A DNA stretch of 26,825 nucleotides from NCBI GenBank assembly GCA_023262335.1, contig JALRBE010000014.1, positions 1 to 26,825 on the forward strand. Direction: 5' to 3'. This DNA comes from Candidatus Saccharimonadia bacterium. Its GTDB lineage: Bacteria > Patescibacteriota > Saccharimonadia > Saccharimonadales > Saccharimonadaceae. Below, piece by piece: positions 20,503 to 26,825 of this stretch. How positions within the stretch are numbered: the first letter of the stretch is position 1; each line of letters starts with the position of its first letter. The translations under genes were made by a program, and so were the position numbers. The notes beneath the pieces are model-generated. The model had not been told where the DNA came from and made no database searches. It worked only from the letters and a program-made list of their open reading frames with translations.

Positions 20503-21945
20503 TCAGGCAGCCTGAGCCGGGTCTTCTTCCATTCGAACGAATTCGGTGTCGATGCCAAAGGCCCACCCCAAGTAGCGCGCCATGGCCTCGCCACGCTCCT
20601 CGGTCGGCTTGTAGGTACCCGAGTTCGCGTTGATACGCAGTACCGGCTTGCCGTCTTCATTGAGGTACGACCACAGCTCGCAGGCATACACCGTGTTCGG
20701 GTCGTACCCCGAAATCAGCACGTGTTTGGCCAAGATCCAGTTAACGGTCTTGACCCAGCGGGACTGCCGGGACCGAGCGTCCTGGTTCTTGAGGCCGGTG
20801 ATGCGCGCTTCCGCGGACAAGCCGTCGGCAAGCGTCACCACGCAGTTGTAGAGCACCGCGGTGGCATGATCCGGGCCGGGACTGCGAACGAGCATGTCGA
20901 GCGCCGTCCGCGCGGGGATGCCCGCGTACGTGTCGATCCGTTTGGTCCGAAAATGCTTGACGAGCGCGATGACCGGCCGGCTGAACAGCACGTGCTTCTT
21001 GAGCTTGGTCACGCGGTCGAGCTTGCCCGGGAACGGGGTGAGCGGCTTCACGAGCTCGTCGTCCACGCTCAGGTCGAAGCCTTCCAGCCTGACCGTGTAC
21101 ACGGGCTGCTGGCCGAACAGGAACGCCAAGTTGACGCCGAGCCATCGGGGCCGGTTGATGCCGATCTCCGTCATGACGCCGCTCCAATTGGGCGTCTGGT
21201 TGATTTCGGCCTTCTCGACGGTCGGGAACACCGGCGCTGGCACGTGCTGGCCGCGTTTGGCGTACAGCTTTTCGACCAAACGGCCGGGCGAACGGAGTTC
21301 GCGGCCCCATACGGAGTCTCCGCGGATTCCTTCGAAGTGGTCACCCACCCCTTTGCCGTTCGTCGTGACGGCGCGCATGTCGACGCTCTGTCCCTTGTAC
21401 ATCAGTCCATGGCGCCAGAGCAAGCTGGCGAATTTGGTAGGCCGCACGAGGGTCCGGAGCGTTTGGCCGTTGCCGAACGTGAATCCGGCCTGGTGCAGCA
21501 CCTTGGCGTTCATGCGCGCGCAGCTGGCGGTACGCTTGCCTTCCAGGGTTTTCATTTCCCGGCGGATCGCGTCCTTGGCCTCGTCCGGCAGGCCGCGCAG
21601 CTCCAGAATCACTCCGGCTTGCAACCTGCCTTTGGCATTGACCACGGCCGCGCCTTGGCGCCAGAACATGAACGCGGCGAACTTGTCCCAGCCTGGCCCC
21701 TTGGGGTCGTCGTCTGGGCGGTAAATCGCCATGAATACGTTCGGCAGGCCGCAGCCGATCAGCACGGAACCTTTGTCCAGGAATACGTCGTCGATCGCGA
21801 AGAACGGCAGTCCGGTGGACTCGTCGGTCTTGATGGCCGTCTCGGCGCGGTGCACGATGTGCGAACCGCGGTGTCCGAAGCGTTGGATCGAAGGTTGGCT
21901 CCGTCCGGTCAAGCCGGTGGAGTCGGTATTACAGTGGTGGCACAT
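20503..21945 (-). CDS. Large hypothetical protein
   Basis: A 480-residue soluble protein. The N-terminus has CHHCNTD and a basic stretch. The middle holds GFTFGNGQTLRTLVRP and WLGVNLAFLFGQQPVYTVRL. The C-terminal 70 residues (VYACELWSYLNEDGKPVLRI, then NANSGTYKPTEERGEAMARYL) resemble the 'NNSGTYxP' segment seen in a number of uncharacterised bacterial and fungal proteins. No catalytic signature is recognised. The ATG at 21945 is preceded by GAAAGAAGG; a TTG at 22029 would extend it, but that lies beyond the predicted promoter. Single gene with strong promoter and terminator. Confidence 0.75.
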   Translation of the reverse strand: MCHHCNTDSTGLTGRSQPSIQRFGHRGSHIVHRAETAIKTDESTGLPFFAIDDVFLDKGSVLIGCGLPNVFMAIYRPDDDPKGPGWDKFAAFMFWRQGAAVVNAKGRLQAGVILELRGLPDEAKDAIRREMKTLEGKRTASCARMNAKVLHQAGFTFGNGQTLRTLVRPTKFASLLWRHGLMYKGQSVDMRAVTTNGKGVGDHFEGIRGDSVWGRELRSPGRLVEKLYAKRGQHVPAPVFPTVEKAEINQTPNWSGVMTEIGINRPRWLGVNLAFLFGQQPVYTVRLEGFDLSVDDELVKPLTPFPGKLDRVTKLKKHVLFSRPVIALVKHFRTKRIDTYAGIPARTALDMLVRSPGPDHATAVLYNCVVTLADGLSAEARITGLKNQDARSRQSRWVKTVNWILAKHVLISGYDPNTVYACELWSYLNEDGKPVLRINANSGTYKPTEERGEAMARYLGWAFGIDTEFVRMEEDPAQAA

Positions 21946-22008
21946 GAGCACGCCTTCTTTCGAATAGGTAGGTTCGTCTCCGTCCGTTGCGGGACGACCG
22001 ATAATTTT

Positions 22009-22037
22009 ATTATAAACTAAAAATAACAAAAAAGCAA
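22009..22037 (-). promoter_or_regulatory. Promoter of the 480-residue orphan
   Basis: On the minus strand TTGCTT (22037-22032), 17-nt spacer, TATAAT (22014-22009). The leader is about 57 nt long. Confidence 0.75.
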
Positions 22038-22062
22038 TGTAGAGGACGCTCCGTGCCGCTCA

Positions 22063-22071
22063 TGCTATACT
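22063..22071 (+). promoter_or_regulatory. Extended -10 promoter next to an ATG
   Basis: ATGCTATACT with -10 TATACT at 22066-22071 and the ATG at 22081. The expected RNA start at 22078-22079 leaves a leader of 2-3 nt, so the message is essentially leaderless. Confidence 0.65.
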
Positions 22072-22080
22072 GTATCCATA

Positions 22081-22776
22081 ATGCAGCCGAATAACCAACA
22101 GGGGTATTTCCAGCCTGACCAAGAACCCGCGTCGCAACCGGTGGTGGCCGCGCCTGTTCCGCAGCCGCCGCAACCTGCGCCTGCTCCAGCTCAACCGGTG
22201 CAGCCGCAACCCGCTCCGGCAGCCGTTCCGCCGCAGGCGCTTGGCCTTGCTGCCGTGCAAGATACCGTCGCCGTGCCCGCGCAACCGGCACCTGCGGGCG
22301 ACGAACTCGGCTACGACGAAGACGGCGCCGTTACCTGGACCGCGCACGAATATATCCACCAAGAAAAGGGCAAGGGCTGGTTCGTGGCCTTTGCCGTCGT
22401 CATGGTGGCCTTGTTCGCTGGCGCGCTGTTCTTGCAGCAGTGGTCGTTCGCGGTGCTCATCGTCGTCATTGCGGCGGTCATCATCGTCAGTTCAAGGCGC
22501 CCGCCACGCGAGCTCACCTACGCGCTCACCGACGACGGCCTCGAAATCGACGGCAAGCTGCACAGTTTTTCTTCGTTCAAGGCGTTTGGCGTCATCCGCG
22601 ACGGCGAGGCGTTTTCGGTCATGCTCATTCCCGTCCAGCGCTTCCAACCTGGCGTCACGGTGTACTTCCCCGAAGAATCAGGCGAAGAAATCGTTGATAT
22701 CCTCGGTTCGCGCTTGCCCATGAAGGACCTCAAGCTCGACGCCGTCGACCGCGTTGTCCGCATGCTGCGGCTCTAG
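22081..22776 (+). CDS. Pro/Gln/Ala-rich membrane protein
   Basis: A 231-residue protein. Residues 1-75 are a low-complexity cytoplasmic tail rich in Pro, Gln, Ala and Val. The conserved-looking VTWTAHEYIHQEKGKGW (about 83-99) follows, then two close membrane helices (FVAFAVVMVALFAGALFL and FAVLIVVIAAVIIVSS). A C-terminal soluble domain of about 95 residues has PPRELTYALTDDGLEIDGKL and VTVYFPEES, reminiscent of small PH-like domains. The 'W.A.EY....K...W' entry to the membrane is common in CPR proteins of unknown role. No SD is present; see the adjacent promoter. It stands alone before the tRNA-Arg locus. Confidence 0.78.
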   Translation: MQPNNQQGYFQPDQEPASQPVVAAPVPQPPQPAPAPAQPVQPQPAPAAVPPQALGLAAVQDTVAVPAQPAPAGDELGYDEDGAVTWTAHEYIHQEKGKGWFVAFAVVMVALFAGALFLQQWSFAVLIVVIAAVIIVSSRRPPRELTYALTDDGLEIDGKLHSFSSFKAFGVIRDGEAFSVMLIPVQRFQPGVTVYFPEESGEEIVDILGSRLPMKDLKLDAVDRVVRMLRL

Positions 22777-22780
22777 TGTC

Positions 22781-22809
22781 TTGTCACCTCTGTGAAAACA
22801 TGCTACAAT
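22781..22809 (+). promoter_or_regulatory. Promoter of tRNA-Arg
   Basis: TTGTCA (22781-22786), 17-nt spacer ending TGC, TACAAT (22804-22809). Start near 22816, about 160 nt before the tRNA. Confidence 0.8.
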
Positions 22810-22828
22810 CAGCAAGTTAATTGCGACT

Positions 22829-22976
22829 CGCTCTTAACTATCGAGCTTTAGCTCGGTACGGCTGGTCAAACCAAGCGTAACACTTGTTTTTACGCTGTTT
22901 GGACAGACGAGAGGAGAAACAACGGAGCCAGGGAAATTTACGAAGTAAATCGACCACGCGAAGTGAGTTTCGACGA
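22829..22976 (+). promoter_or_regulatory. Structured tRNA leader with boxA-like site
   Basis: CGCTCTTAA (22829-22837) matches the boxA of rrn and lambda nut sites and is followed by the hairpin CGAGC-TTTA-GCTCG (22842-22855). Then come AAACCAAGC (22868-22876) and GCTGTTTG (22894-22901) as a long hairpin. After a 7-nt gap follows GAGAGGAGAAACAACGGAG (22909-22927), then the hairpin ATTTAC-GAA-GTAAAT (22936-22950), and CGACGA ending at 22976. The order and spacing match the leader at 2392-2516. The leader may bind NusB/NusE for antitermination; the role of the 19-nt motif is unknown. Confidence 0.65.
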
Positions 22977-23053
22977 GCACCCGTAGCTCAGCTGGATAGA
23001 GCGTTGGCTTGCGGAGCCAAAGGCCATAGGTTCAAATCCTGTCGGGTGTACCA
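22977..23053 (+). tRNA. tRNA-Arg (GCG)
   Basis: Acceptor GCACCCG/CGGGTGT (first pair G-U), D arm GCTCAGCTGGATAGAGC, anticodon stem TTGGC/GCCAA with loop TTGCGGA (anticodon GCG), T arm with GGTTCAAATCC, discriminator A and encoded CCA. It is the apparent integration target of the element to its right, whose recombinase gene ends inside it on the other strand. Confidence 0.95.
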
Positions 23054-24667
23054 TTGTGAAAAGAGACTGCCCAAAGCGGTCTTTTTTCTTTGGTCAGAGA
23101 GAGTTTGAACCTTCAAAAATTGCTTTTCTAGGTCGGGATACTTCTCAACTATCGGTGACAGGTACTTTATCGGCTCGAACCTCAGTTGTCCGTCCATAAA
23201 TAGCAGGTTTTGACCGACAATCGACAATACCTCTTTCTTTTTGAGGTCATCGTCACTTTCAAAGTCTTCTTTTGCGTATCGAGCAAAGTTGAAATACTTC
23301 TCCATAAGTTTCCGATGACGTTTATTGGCGTTTTGCTGGTCTTCAAATTGCCCTCTGAGTGTCACCAGTCTGTCTTCAAGCGATTGTTTCTCGGTCTCAT
23401 AGAACGTATCGTCAACCATGCCCTTATAGCGCATACGGTGCAGCTCGTTCAACTCTGATTCCGCTGTTTTTATCGCTTTTAGTTGCGAATCCATAATTTC
23501 ATCACGTTTTATTGCCTCATCTTCGTGAAACTCACTCAAATATTGGCAAGCCCACTGGAAGAACTCGTCCATGATGGTGTATTTACTGATTTCAGCCCGT
23601 ATCGCCTTTGTCATCTCTTGCGGATTTGTCCGACTATGAGACATCGTCTGTGAACAGGTGTAATCAGTGCGTTTTTGCGTACAATAACAGTATTCGTAAG
23701 TATGGACATTGCCATTCTTGTGTTTTCGGACAATACGGGCATAAGTAATCAGACAACCGCACTCGCCACACTTTACAAGCCCCCGATAAGGGAATGGGTC
23801 GTCGGCAAGTTTATCTTCCTCTGGGCGAGGAGCGTTCTTCCGGCTGATGATACTCTGTACTTGCCTGAACTCCTCAGGCGTAACCATTGCAGTGTGAGTG
23901 CCGGCTTGATTGTGAACCCCTGAATGTCTCACTGTACCCATATAGAATGGGTTTTTGAACAAAGCGTAAACACCGCCAAGCGATAATGGTCTGTTGCCGC
24001 TTTTTCGGCGTTTTGGTGTGCGTAGTCCCCACTGTTTGTCAGCGACGTGCTGGATTTGGCTGATGGTATACTGACCAGTCAGTACCATATCCCACATTCT
24101 TCGTACTAATTGATACCGCTCATCGTCGATGATGACATACCGCTCTTTGGTGAACTCGTCCATGACGTTTTTGTAGCCAATGGGGACACGCCCTGGAAAG
24201 CCGCCTTTCTTTGCTTTAAGTATCATGCGCTCCGTCACGATTTTTGAGAGGTCACGGCTGAATTGTGAATCCTGTGCGGCATCAATGCTGAATATCAAAG
24301 CGTTGTCTTCGGGTAAATAGTTCTTGTCATTCGTGACAATAGCCTTTAATGTATCGTCAAACATGAGTTGCTGAATAAGACCGCTTTCTTTTGGATTACG
24401 AGCTAATCGGTTGGACTTATACGTCAAAATACCGTTAATAGTACCGTCTTCAAGTAGTCGAACTAACTCGTCAAAGTCGTCTCGCTCATCTGGTATTTTT
24501 GCTGATTTCGACTCTTTGAAAATTGCTTTTTTGATGATGTGATAGCCTTTTTCTTTGGCCAATTCCGTCATTATTGTCACCTGGTCGTCTAGTGACGCAA
24601 TTTGTTTGTCCTCGCTTTCGTTTGATTTGCGAGCGTATAGTCCATATTTCAATTCTTGTAAGTCCAT
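22988..24667 (-). CDS. Large serine recombinase (site-specific integrase)
   Basis: A 559-residue recombinase. The N-terminal catalytic domain (about 1-150) has YGLYARKSNESEDKQIASL with Ser15 as nucleophile and TYKSNRLARN as the active-site arginine region. Next is the Recombinase domain (about 165-270: GGFPGRVPIGYKN, SLGGVYALFKNPFYMG). A zinc beta-ribbon follows (GLVKCGECGCLI ... YCYCTQKRTDYTCSQ, about 305-350), then a long coiled coil (about 400-470). The last 20 or so residues (YTRQDLNLWPLAPQANALSS) are translated from the reverse complement of tRNA-Arg. The gene therefore ends in host sequence, and the C-terminus in the excised form may differ. AGGAAGAG precedes the ATG at 24667. Confidence 0.93.
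   Translation of the reverse strand: MDLQELKYGLYARKSNESEDKQIASLDDQVTIMTELAKEKGYHIIKKAIFKESKSAKIPDERDDFDELVRLLEDGTINGILTYKSNRLARNPKESGLIQQLMFDDTLKAIVTNDKNYLPEDNALIFSIDAAQDSQFSRDLSKIVTERMILKAKKGGFPGRVPIGYKNVMDEFTKERYVIIDDERYQLVRRMWDMVLTGQYTISQIQHVADKQWGLRTPKRRKSGNRPLSLGGVYALFKNPFYMGTVRHSGVHNQAGTHTAMVTPEEFRQVQSIISRKNAPRPEEDKLADDPFPYRGLVKCGECGCLITYARIVRKHKNGNVHTYEYCYCTQKRTDYTCSQTMSHSRTNPQEMTKAIRAEISKYTIMDEFFQWACQYLSEFHEDEAIKRDEIMDSQLKAIKTAESELNELHRMRYKGMVDDTFYETEKQSLEDRLVTLRGQFEDQQNANKRHRKLMEKYFNFARYAKEDFESDDDLKKKEVLSIVGQNLLFMDGQLRFEPIKYLSPIVEKYPDLEKQFLKVQTLSDQRKKTALGSLFSQWYTRQDLNLWPLAPQANALSS
23059..23087 (+). terminator. Terminator of tRNA-Arg
   Basis: GACTGC (23065-23070) with GCGGTC (23076-23081), extended by AAAAGA/TCTTTT and followed by T's. 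It lies inside the recombinase coding frame of the opposite strand. Confidence 0.75.
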
Positions 24668-24843
24668 CTTCTCTTCCTAAAAGGGCGGCTTGGTTGTTCA
24701 CACGTTCCACAGCAAGAAGCTATTTCCCGATACCAAGCCGCCCATTCAGGTGGGAAATAAAAACACTTCTTGCAGCGTATGTGGAGTGTGTGAACGTTAA
24801 TAATTATATCGTTAAAGTGCTTATTTTGATACATCTTGAGCAA
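24649..24843 (-). CDS. Small Cys-rich (zinc-finger-like) protein
   Basis: A 64-residue ORF overlapping the recombinase start by 19 bp. It has HIRCKKCFYFPPEW (C-x2-C) and a second SCCGTCEQP cluster 20 residues later, which together could hold one zinc, and ends in a basic tail RPFRKRRWTYKN. The spacing is sensible for a zinc ribbon, and small proteins of this kind often precede integrases as directionality factors or regulators (inference). The same DNA forms extensive inverted repeats (24683-24795), so the stretch may instead, or as well, be a structured RNA or DNA site. The ATG lacks a clear SD. Confidence 0.5.
   Translation of the reverse strand: MLKMYQNKHFNDIIINVHTLHIRCKKCFYFPPEWAAWYREIASCCGTCEQPSRPFRKRRWTYKN
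24683..24795. repeat. Two interleaved inverted repeats before the recombinase gene
   Basis: Repeat A: GGGCGGCTTGG (24683-24693) and CCAAGCCGCCC (24733-24743), perfect 11 bp. Repeat B is collinear and nested: GTTCACAC (24696-24703), TCCACA (24706-24711), GCAAGAAG (24712-24719) and ATTTCCC (24722-24728). They pair with GTGTGAAC (24788-24795), TGTGGA (24780-24785), CTTCTTGC (24766-24773) and GGGAAAT (24752-24758). The order is A-B-A'-B'. Confidence 0.85.
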
Positions 24844-24948
24844 GTATCACTTGGTGATTATCATAGCTCCGTATCTGTTATTTCTCACGGCGGAGCTTTA
24901 TCTTGCAAGCAGGGTAAAAAGTTGTTCATATAGTGTCCGTCTTTTTGC

Positions 24949-25929
24949 CTAGCTCTCGCTCGGCTCCGTTTCTTTCGGTTTAATAAAGTAGCAGTAGGCA
25001 TTGGCTTTACCTTTCGTCTTGTCGATACTCTCGCCCTCCATAGTGCCGAGTAACTTGCGGAGCGTTTTGACGTGTATGCCATGACCTAACTCCATCAGCT
25101 TTTCGTGCAGTCCGTTTTGGCTAATGCCAGGGTCTGCTCCGATAACTTGGAGGATAATTGGCTTTAGTTCTGCGTGTTTGGCACCCTCTTTTAGTTGGCC
25201 TAAATAAATGAACTCGCTGTAATCGTCGTGTTTCATGAAATTCAGCTCAATGGTTGGCATTTCGGGTGCATAACGATTCTTTACTTGTTCTAGTGTCAGA
25301 TAATCATCACGGTATGGCCGTACCAGTGATAACTGGCAGTCTACAGAGGCTTGTATGTCGCCAGAACCACGCATCTGGGAGCCATATTCGCCGTTGGCTG
25401 ACGCTTTCGTGTTGTGGTGGATTATAAGCACAGTAATACCAGCACTTGTCAGTTTCCTAATAAGGCGAAACACCTTAGCGGAATCTTGAGCAGTGTTTTC
25501 GTCGCCACCGTGTATGCGTACTAGCGAATCAATAGTAATGAAACCCACTTTGTTGTCGGTACACCATTCTATAAGTTCGTCTACATAGCTTTCCGTGAAC
25601 TTTGAGCTATTCATCGTCAAATAATGTATCGGTAGCTCTGACGGCGCACGGAGTGTCTTAAAACGGTCGTGGAGCAACCACTCGCCCGATTCTTCATCGA
25701 GGAGCAATACGCCAGTATGGTTTGTCTCAAATTGATTAAAGAGCAGTTTACCTTGTGCGACCGAGATGGCAATTTCCATCATCAGCCATGTTTTACCTGC
25801 TGTCGGTAGTCCATGCAGGATAGTGATTCCATGTAACGGTATCAGGCCATTAACGAGCCATCTATTCGGCGGAAACTCTTTTGCTAGTAATGTATCGAGT
25901 GATGAGGGTTGGAGGTTACTTTTTATCAT
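24949..25929 (-). CDS. RepA-like AAA/RecA-fold ATPase (AAA_25 type)
   Basis: A 326-residue protein of the hexameric RepA/DnaB-like group. It has Walker A HGLPTAGKTWLM (39-50), a strand GVLLLDEESGEW, and Walker B-like VGFITIDSLVRIHGG. A sensor segment TVLIIHHNTKAS and the RGSGDIQASVDC motif follow. A C-terminal winged-helix-like region (GISQNGLHEKLMELGHGIHV) probably binds DNA. In plasmids and integrative elements such ATPases serve as replicative helicases, so the element may replicate after excision. The ATG lies inside the end of the upstream 54-residue ORF (14-bp overlap), giving translational coupling. Confidence 0.88.
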   Translation of the reverse strand: MIKSNLQPSSLDTLLAKEFPPNRWLVNGLIPLHGITILHGLPTAGKTWLMMEIAISVAQGKLLFNQFETNHTGVLLLDEESGEWLLHDRFKTLRAPSELPIHYLTMNSSKFTESYVDELIEWCTDNKVGFITIDSLVRIHGGDENTAQDSAKVFRLIRKLTSAGITVLIIHHNTKASANGEYGSQMRGSGDIQASVDCQLSLVRPYRDDYLTLEQVKNRYAPEMPTIELNFMKHDDYSEFIYLGQLKEGAKHAELKPIILQVIGADPGISQNGLHEKLMELGHGIHVKTLRKLLGTMEGESIDKTKGKANAYCYFIKPKETEPSES

Positions 25930-26080
25930 CGTAACCCTCTTTCACGACTGGCTGGATTAAACTGACTAAGCGGATTAACGCTAGCCCATCAGCCATTGCT
26001 TGTTGTTTGTTGATACTTTTTCCGAATACCCTTTTATGGATTGCTCGGAACTCTTTTACCTGATTGTCATTTAATTTCAT
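25916..26080 (-). CDS. Small helical protein coupled to the RepA-like gene
   Basis: A 54-residue ORF that overlaps the RepA start by 14 bp. The sequence KLNDNQVKEFRAIHKRVFGK (2-21) followed by SINKQQAMADGLALIRLVSL (22-41) predicts two or three amphipathic helices in the style of small DNA-binding or adaptor proteins. I have the impression that similar 'L.d.Q..eF...yk..fG..i....A...g..LirL' proteins are common in CPR mobile elements, always unnamed. SD is weak (GTGAGTGAAG). The predicted leader contains interleaved inverted repeats at 26124-26166. Confidence 0.7.
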   Translation of the reverse strand: MKLNDNQVKEFRAIHKRVFGKSINKQQAMADGLALIRLVSLIQPVVKEGYDDKK

Positions 26081-26123
26081 CTTCACTCACACTGTCCACT
26101 AGGACCCTTTCATAAATGGAAAC

Positions 26124-26166
26124 CGTCTGACAGAACGGCTTGGTCAGACGATTTCTTAACCGTTCT
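26124..26166. repeat. Interleaved inverted repeats in the leader of the RepA operon
   Basis: CGTCTGAC (26124-26131) pairs with GTCAGACG (26143-26150), and AGAACGG (26132-26138) with CCGTTCT (26160-26166). They are interleaved as A-B-A'-B', so only one hairpin can form at a time, or a strained pseudoknot. Candidate operator, leader switch or origin. Confidence 0.8.
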
Positions 26167-26195
26167 ATTTGTCCAGTGTAGGTGTGCTATAGAGA

Positions 26196-26237
26196 GATTC
26201 TTGAGATACTAGAGATAGTAAAACTATCTCTTGAATC
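26196..26237. repeat. Hairpin between the unknown gene and the RepA operon
   Basis: AGAGATAG (26211-26218), TAAAA, CTATCTCT (26224-26231), with outer GATTC (26196-26200) and GAATC (26233-26237). There is no T-tract, so terminator function is uncertain. Confidence 0.6.
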
Positions 26238-26257
26238 ATAAGGTTACTTGCTCTATT

Positions 26258-26825
26258 TTAGTCGTTATTACTATTGACGTAGTGGCTGAGTATCTCTAAC
26301 TCGTCGTTTGTTAGTAATTTGTTCGGGTGTAGCGTGAGAGTCTTATCCTTCGTGTCAATCGTAAAGAAAATGCTTTTAAGTTCACCCTTGAATCCCATTG
26401 TTTTTGGTATGTCTTTTAGCGGTGATAGTATTCTTGGTACACCTAAGTCCTTCTTGGTCATCGCACGGTCAGGATAGAGGGTAAGATTCTTGAAAATAAT
26501 ATAATTGGCGTCCTGCTTACTCCTAAATTTGTGGACATTTTTGGTCGTACCTGCAACGGTTAGACGAATTGTTCTAGTGGCAGAGTTTAGGCTGACTTTC
26601 GCAATGTTGTCGGTCTTTTGCTCAACAGGATTTAGTCCAGCTGCCTCATTGGTAGACGCTTGCCCACTTCGTATCAGGTATTCACTTAGTGCTGGCTTAG
26701 CTGCCTTGATATAGCTGTCGTAATACTTTAGAAACTTACTTAGATGAAGCTCAACTTCAAAGCTCTTAATCACTTCGTAATCTTTCCAGCCCATATCTAA
26801 AGGGTCTTCTTTAACGGAGTTTACT
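26258..26825 (-). CDS. Unknown element protein, 5' end probably beyond the window
   Basis: At least 178 residues from the ATG at 26794, but the frame stays open to the window edge (adding VNSVKEDPLD). No SD precedes that ATG, so the real start is probably outside. The N-terminal part is helical and mentions a short membrane-free segment KFLKYYDSYIKAAKPALSEY. The C-terminal two-thirds is alpha/beta with NYIIFKNLTLYPDRAMTKKDLG. That stretch looks like the start of a winged helix of the OmpR style (F..L...P.....k.dL), ending in LTNDELEILSHYV. No catalytic residues are recognised. Possibly an element regulator. Confidence 0.65.
   Translation of the reverse strand, partial: VNSVKEDPLDMGWKDYEVIKSFEVELHLSKFLKYYDSYIKAAKPALSEYLIRSGQASTNEAAGLNPVEQKTDNIAKVSLNSATRTIRLTVAGTTKNVHKFRSKQDANYIIFKNLTLYPDRAMTKKDLGVPRILSPLKDIPKTMGFKGELKSIFFTIDTKDKTLTLHPNKLLTNDELEILSHYVNSNND

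Larger units (their letters stand above)
23054..26825 (-). mobile_element. Integrated element at tRNA-Arg, right part outside the window
   Basis: Base composition and codon use become clearly AT-richer just after the tRNA-Arg CCA and stay so to the window end. All genes are on the minus strand: unknown protein, small helical protein, RepA-like ATPase, small Cys protein, serine recombinase. The recombinase abuts and overlaps the tRNA, the usual position for the integrase of a tRNA-targeting element. The other junction, expected to repeat the 3' end of the tRNA, is not in the window. No transfer genes are visible in the part seen. Confidence 0.85.

Noticed and set aside
20722..22020. Long open frame (432 codons) on the plus strand
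   Set aside because: It lies antisense to the 480-residue gene, which has SD, promoter and terminator. The antisense product is His/Arg/Gln-rich in the manner of GC-rich shadow frames.
23054..26825. CRISPR array or insertion sequence in the mobile region
   Set aside because: No direct repeats with regular spacing and no DDE transposase; the inverted repeats are single-copy and internal.
1..26825. Recoded UGA (glycine) as in SR1/Gracilibacteria
   Set aside because: Several genes end at TGA exactly where the next gene starts (for example 3583, 9536, 11325), so TGA is a stop.

Overview
The window looks like a chromosome segment from a Candidate Phyla Radiation (Patescibacteria) bacterium, most likely a GC-rich, environmental Candidatus Saccharibacteria. 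The reasons are four copies of the small Mbov_0395/VirB2-like pilin family, a TrmB-type regulator, a ComF protein, compact genes with many ATGA overlaps, several near-leaderless promoters, and a tRNA-targeting serine recombinase with a RepA-like ATPase. UGA is a normal stop here, which argues against Gracilibacteria/SR1. The phylum call is inference; no rRNA or ribosomal protein gene is present to settle it.

Layout. 1-1045: tandem VirB2-like pilin genes (the first cut by the window edge), ending at a terminator shared with a convergent Hsp20 gene. 1111-2344: divergent hsp20 and comF sharing one promoter region. 2345-2940: a tRNA-Ser(UGA) locus with a long leader, an exact extra 5' half-tRNA and a decayed trailer. 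3005-4603: small membrane, hypothetical and HTH genes, then a fourth pilin on the minus strand. 4680-5200: tRNA-Ser(GCU) with its own long leader and structured trailer. 5343-15483: an accessory-gene zone of mostly single genes, each with its own promoter and terminator. These include two Cys-rich mini-proteins, a zinc alcohol dehydrogenase, a ferredoxin-NADP-reductase-like flavoprotein, a deoxyribosyltransferase-Nudix fusion, a chagasin-type protease inhibitor, an XTP/dITP pyrophosphatase, a methyltransferase and several orphans. 15618-20394: TrmB regulator, a two-gene unit of polyprenyl diphosphate synthase and a CoaB-like/class II aldolase-like fusion, an SGNH hydrolase and a PlsC acyltransferase. 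20503-22776: a large orphan and a membrane protein. 22781-23053: tRNA-Arg(GCG) with a long leader. 23054 to the right edge: an AT-richer integrated element (serine recombinase, small zinc-finger ORF, RepA-like ATPase, small helical protein, unknown protein), which runs off the window.

How it fits together. The pilin, ComF and conjugation-like parts suggest surface pili and DNA uptake. The lipid-related genes (prenyl synthase, PlsC, SGNH hydrolase) suggest membrane remodelling from scavenged precursors. RdgB and the Nudix fusion suggest nucleotide-pool cleaning.

The least explained material is non-coding. All three tRNA genes sit behind leaders of about 145-165 nt, and two of these leaders share a conserved hairpin-motif-hairpin architecture. 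At least the two tRNA-Ser genes are followed by an inverted degenerate copy of their own 3' end around the terminator. Several orphan mRNAs are predicted to start with a short hairpin. The integrated element carries two sets of interleaved inverted repeats. No CRISPR array, rRNA or insertion sequence was seen.
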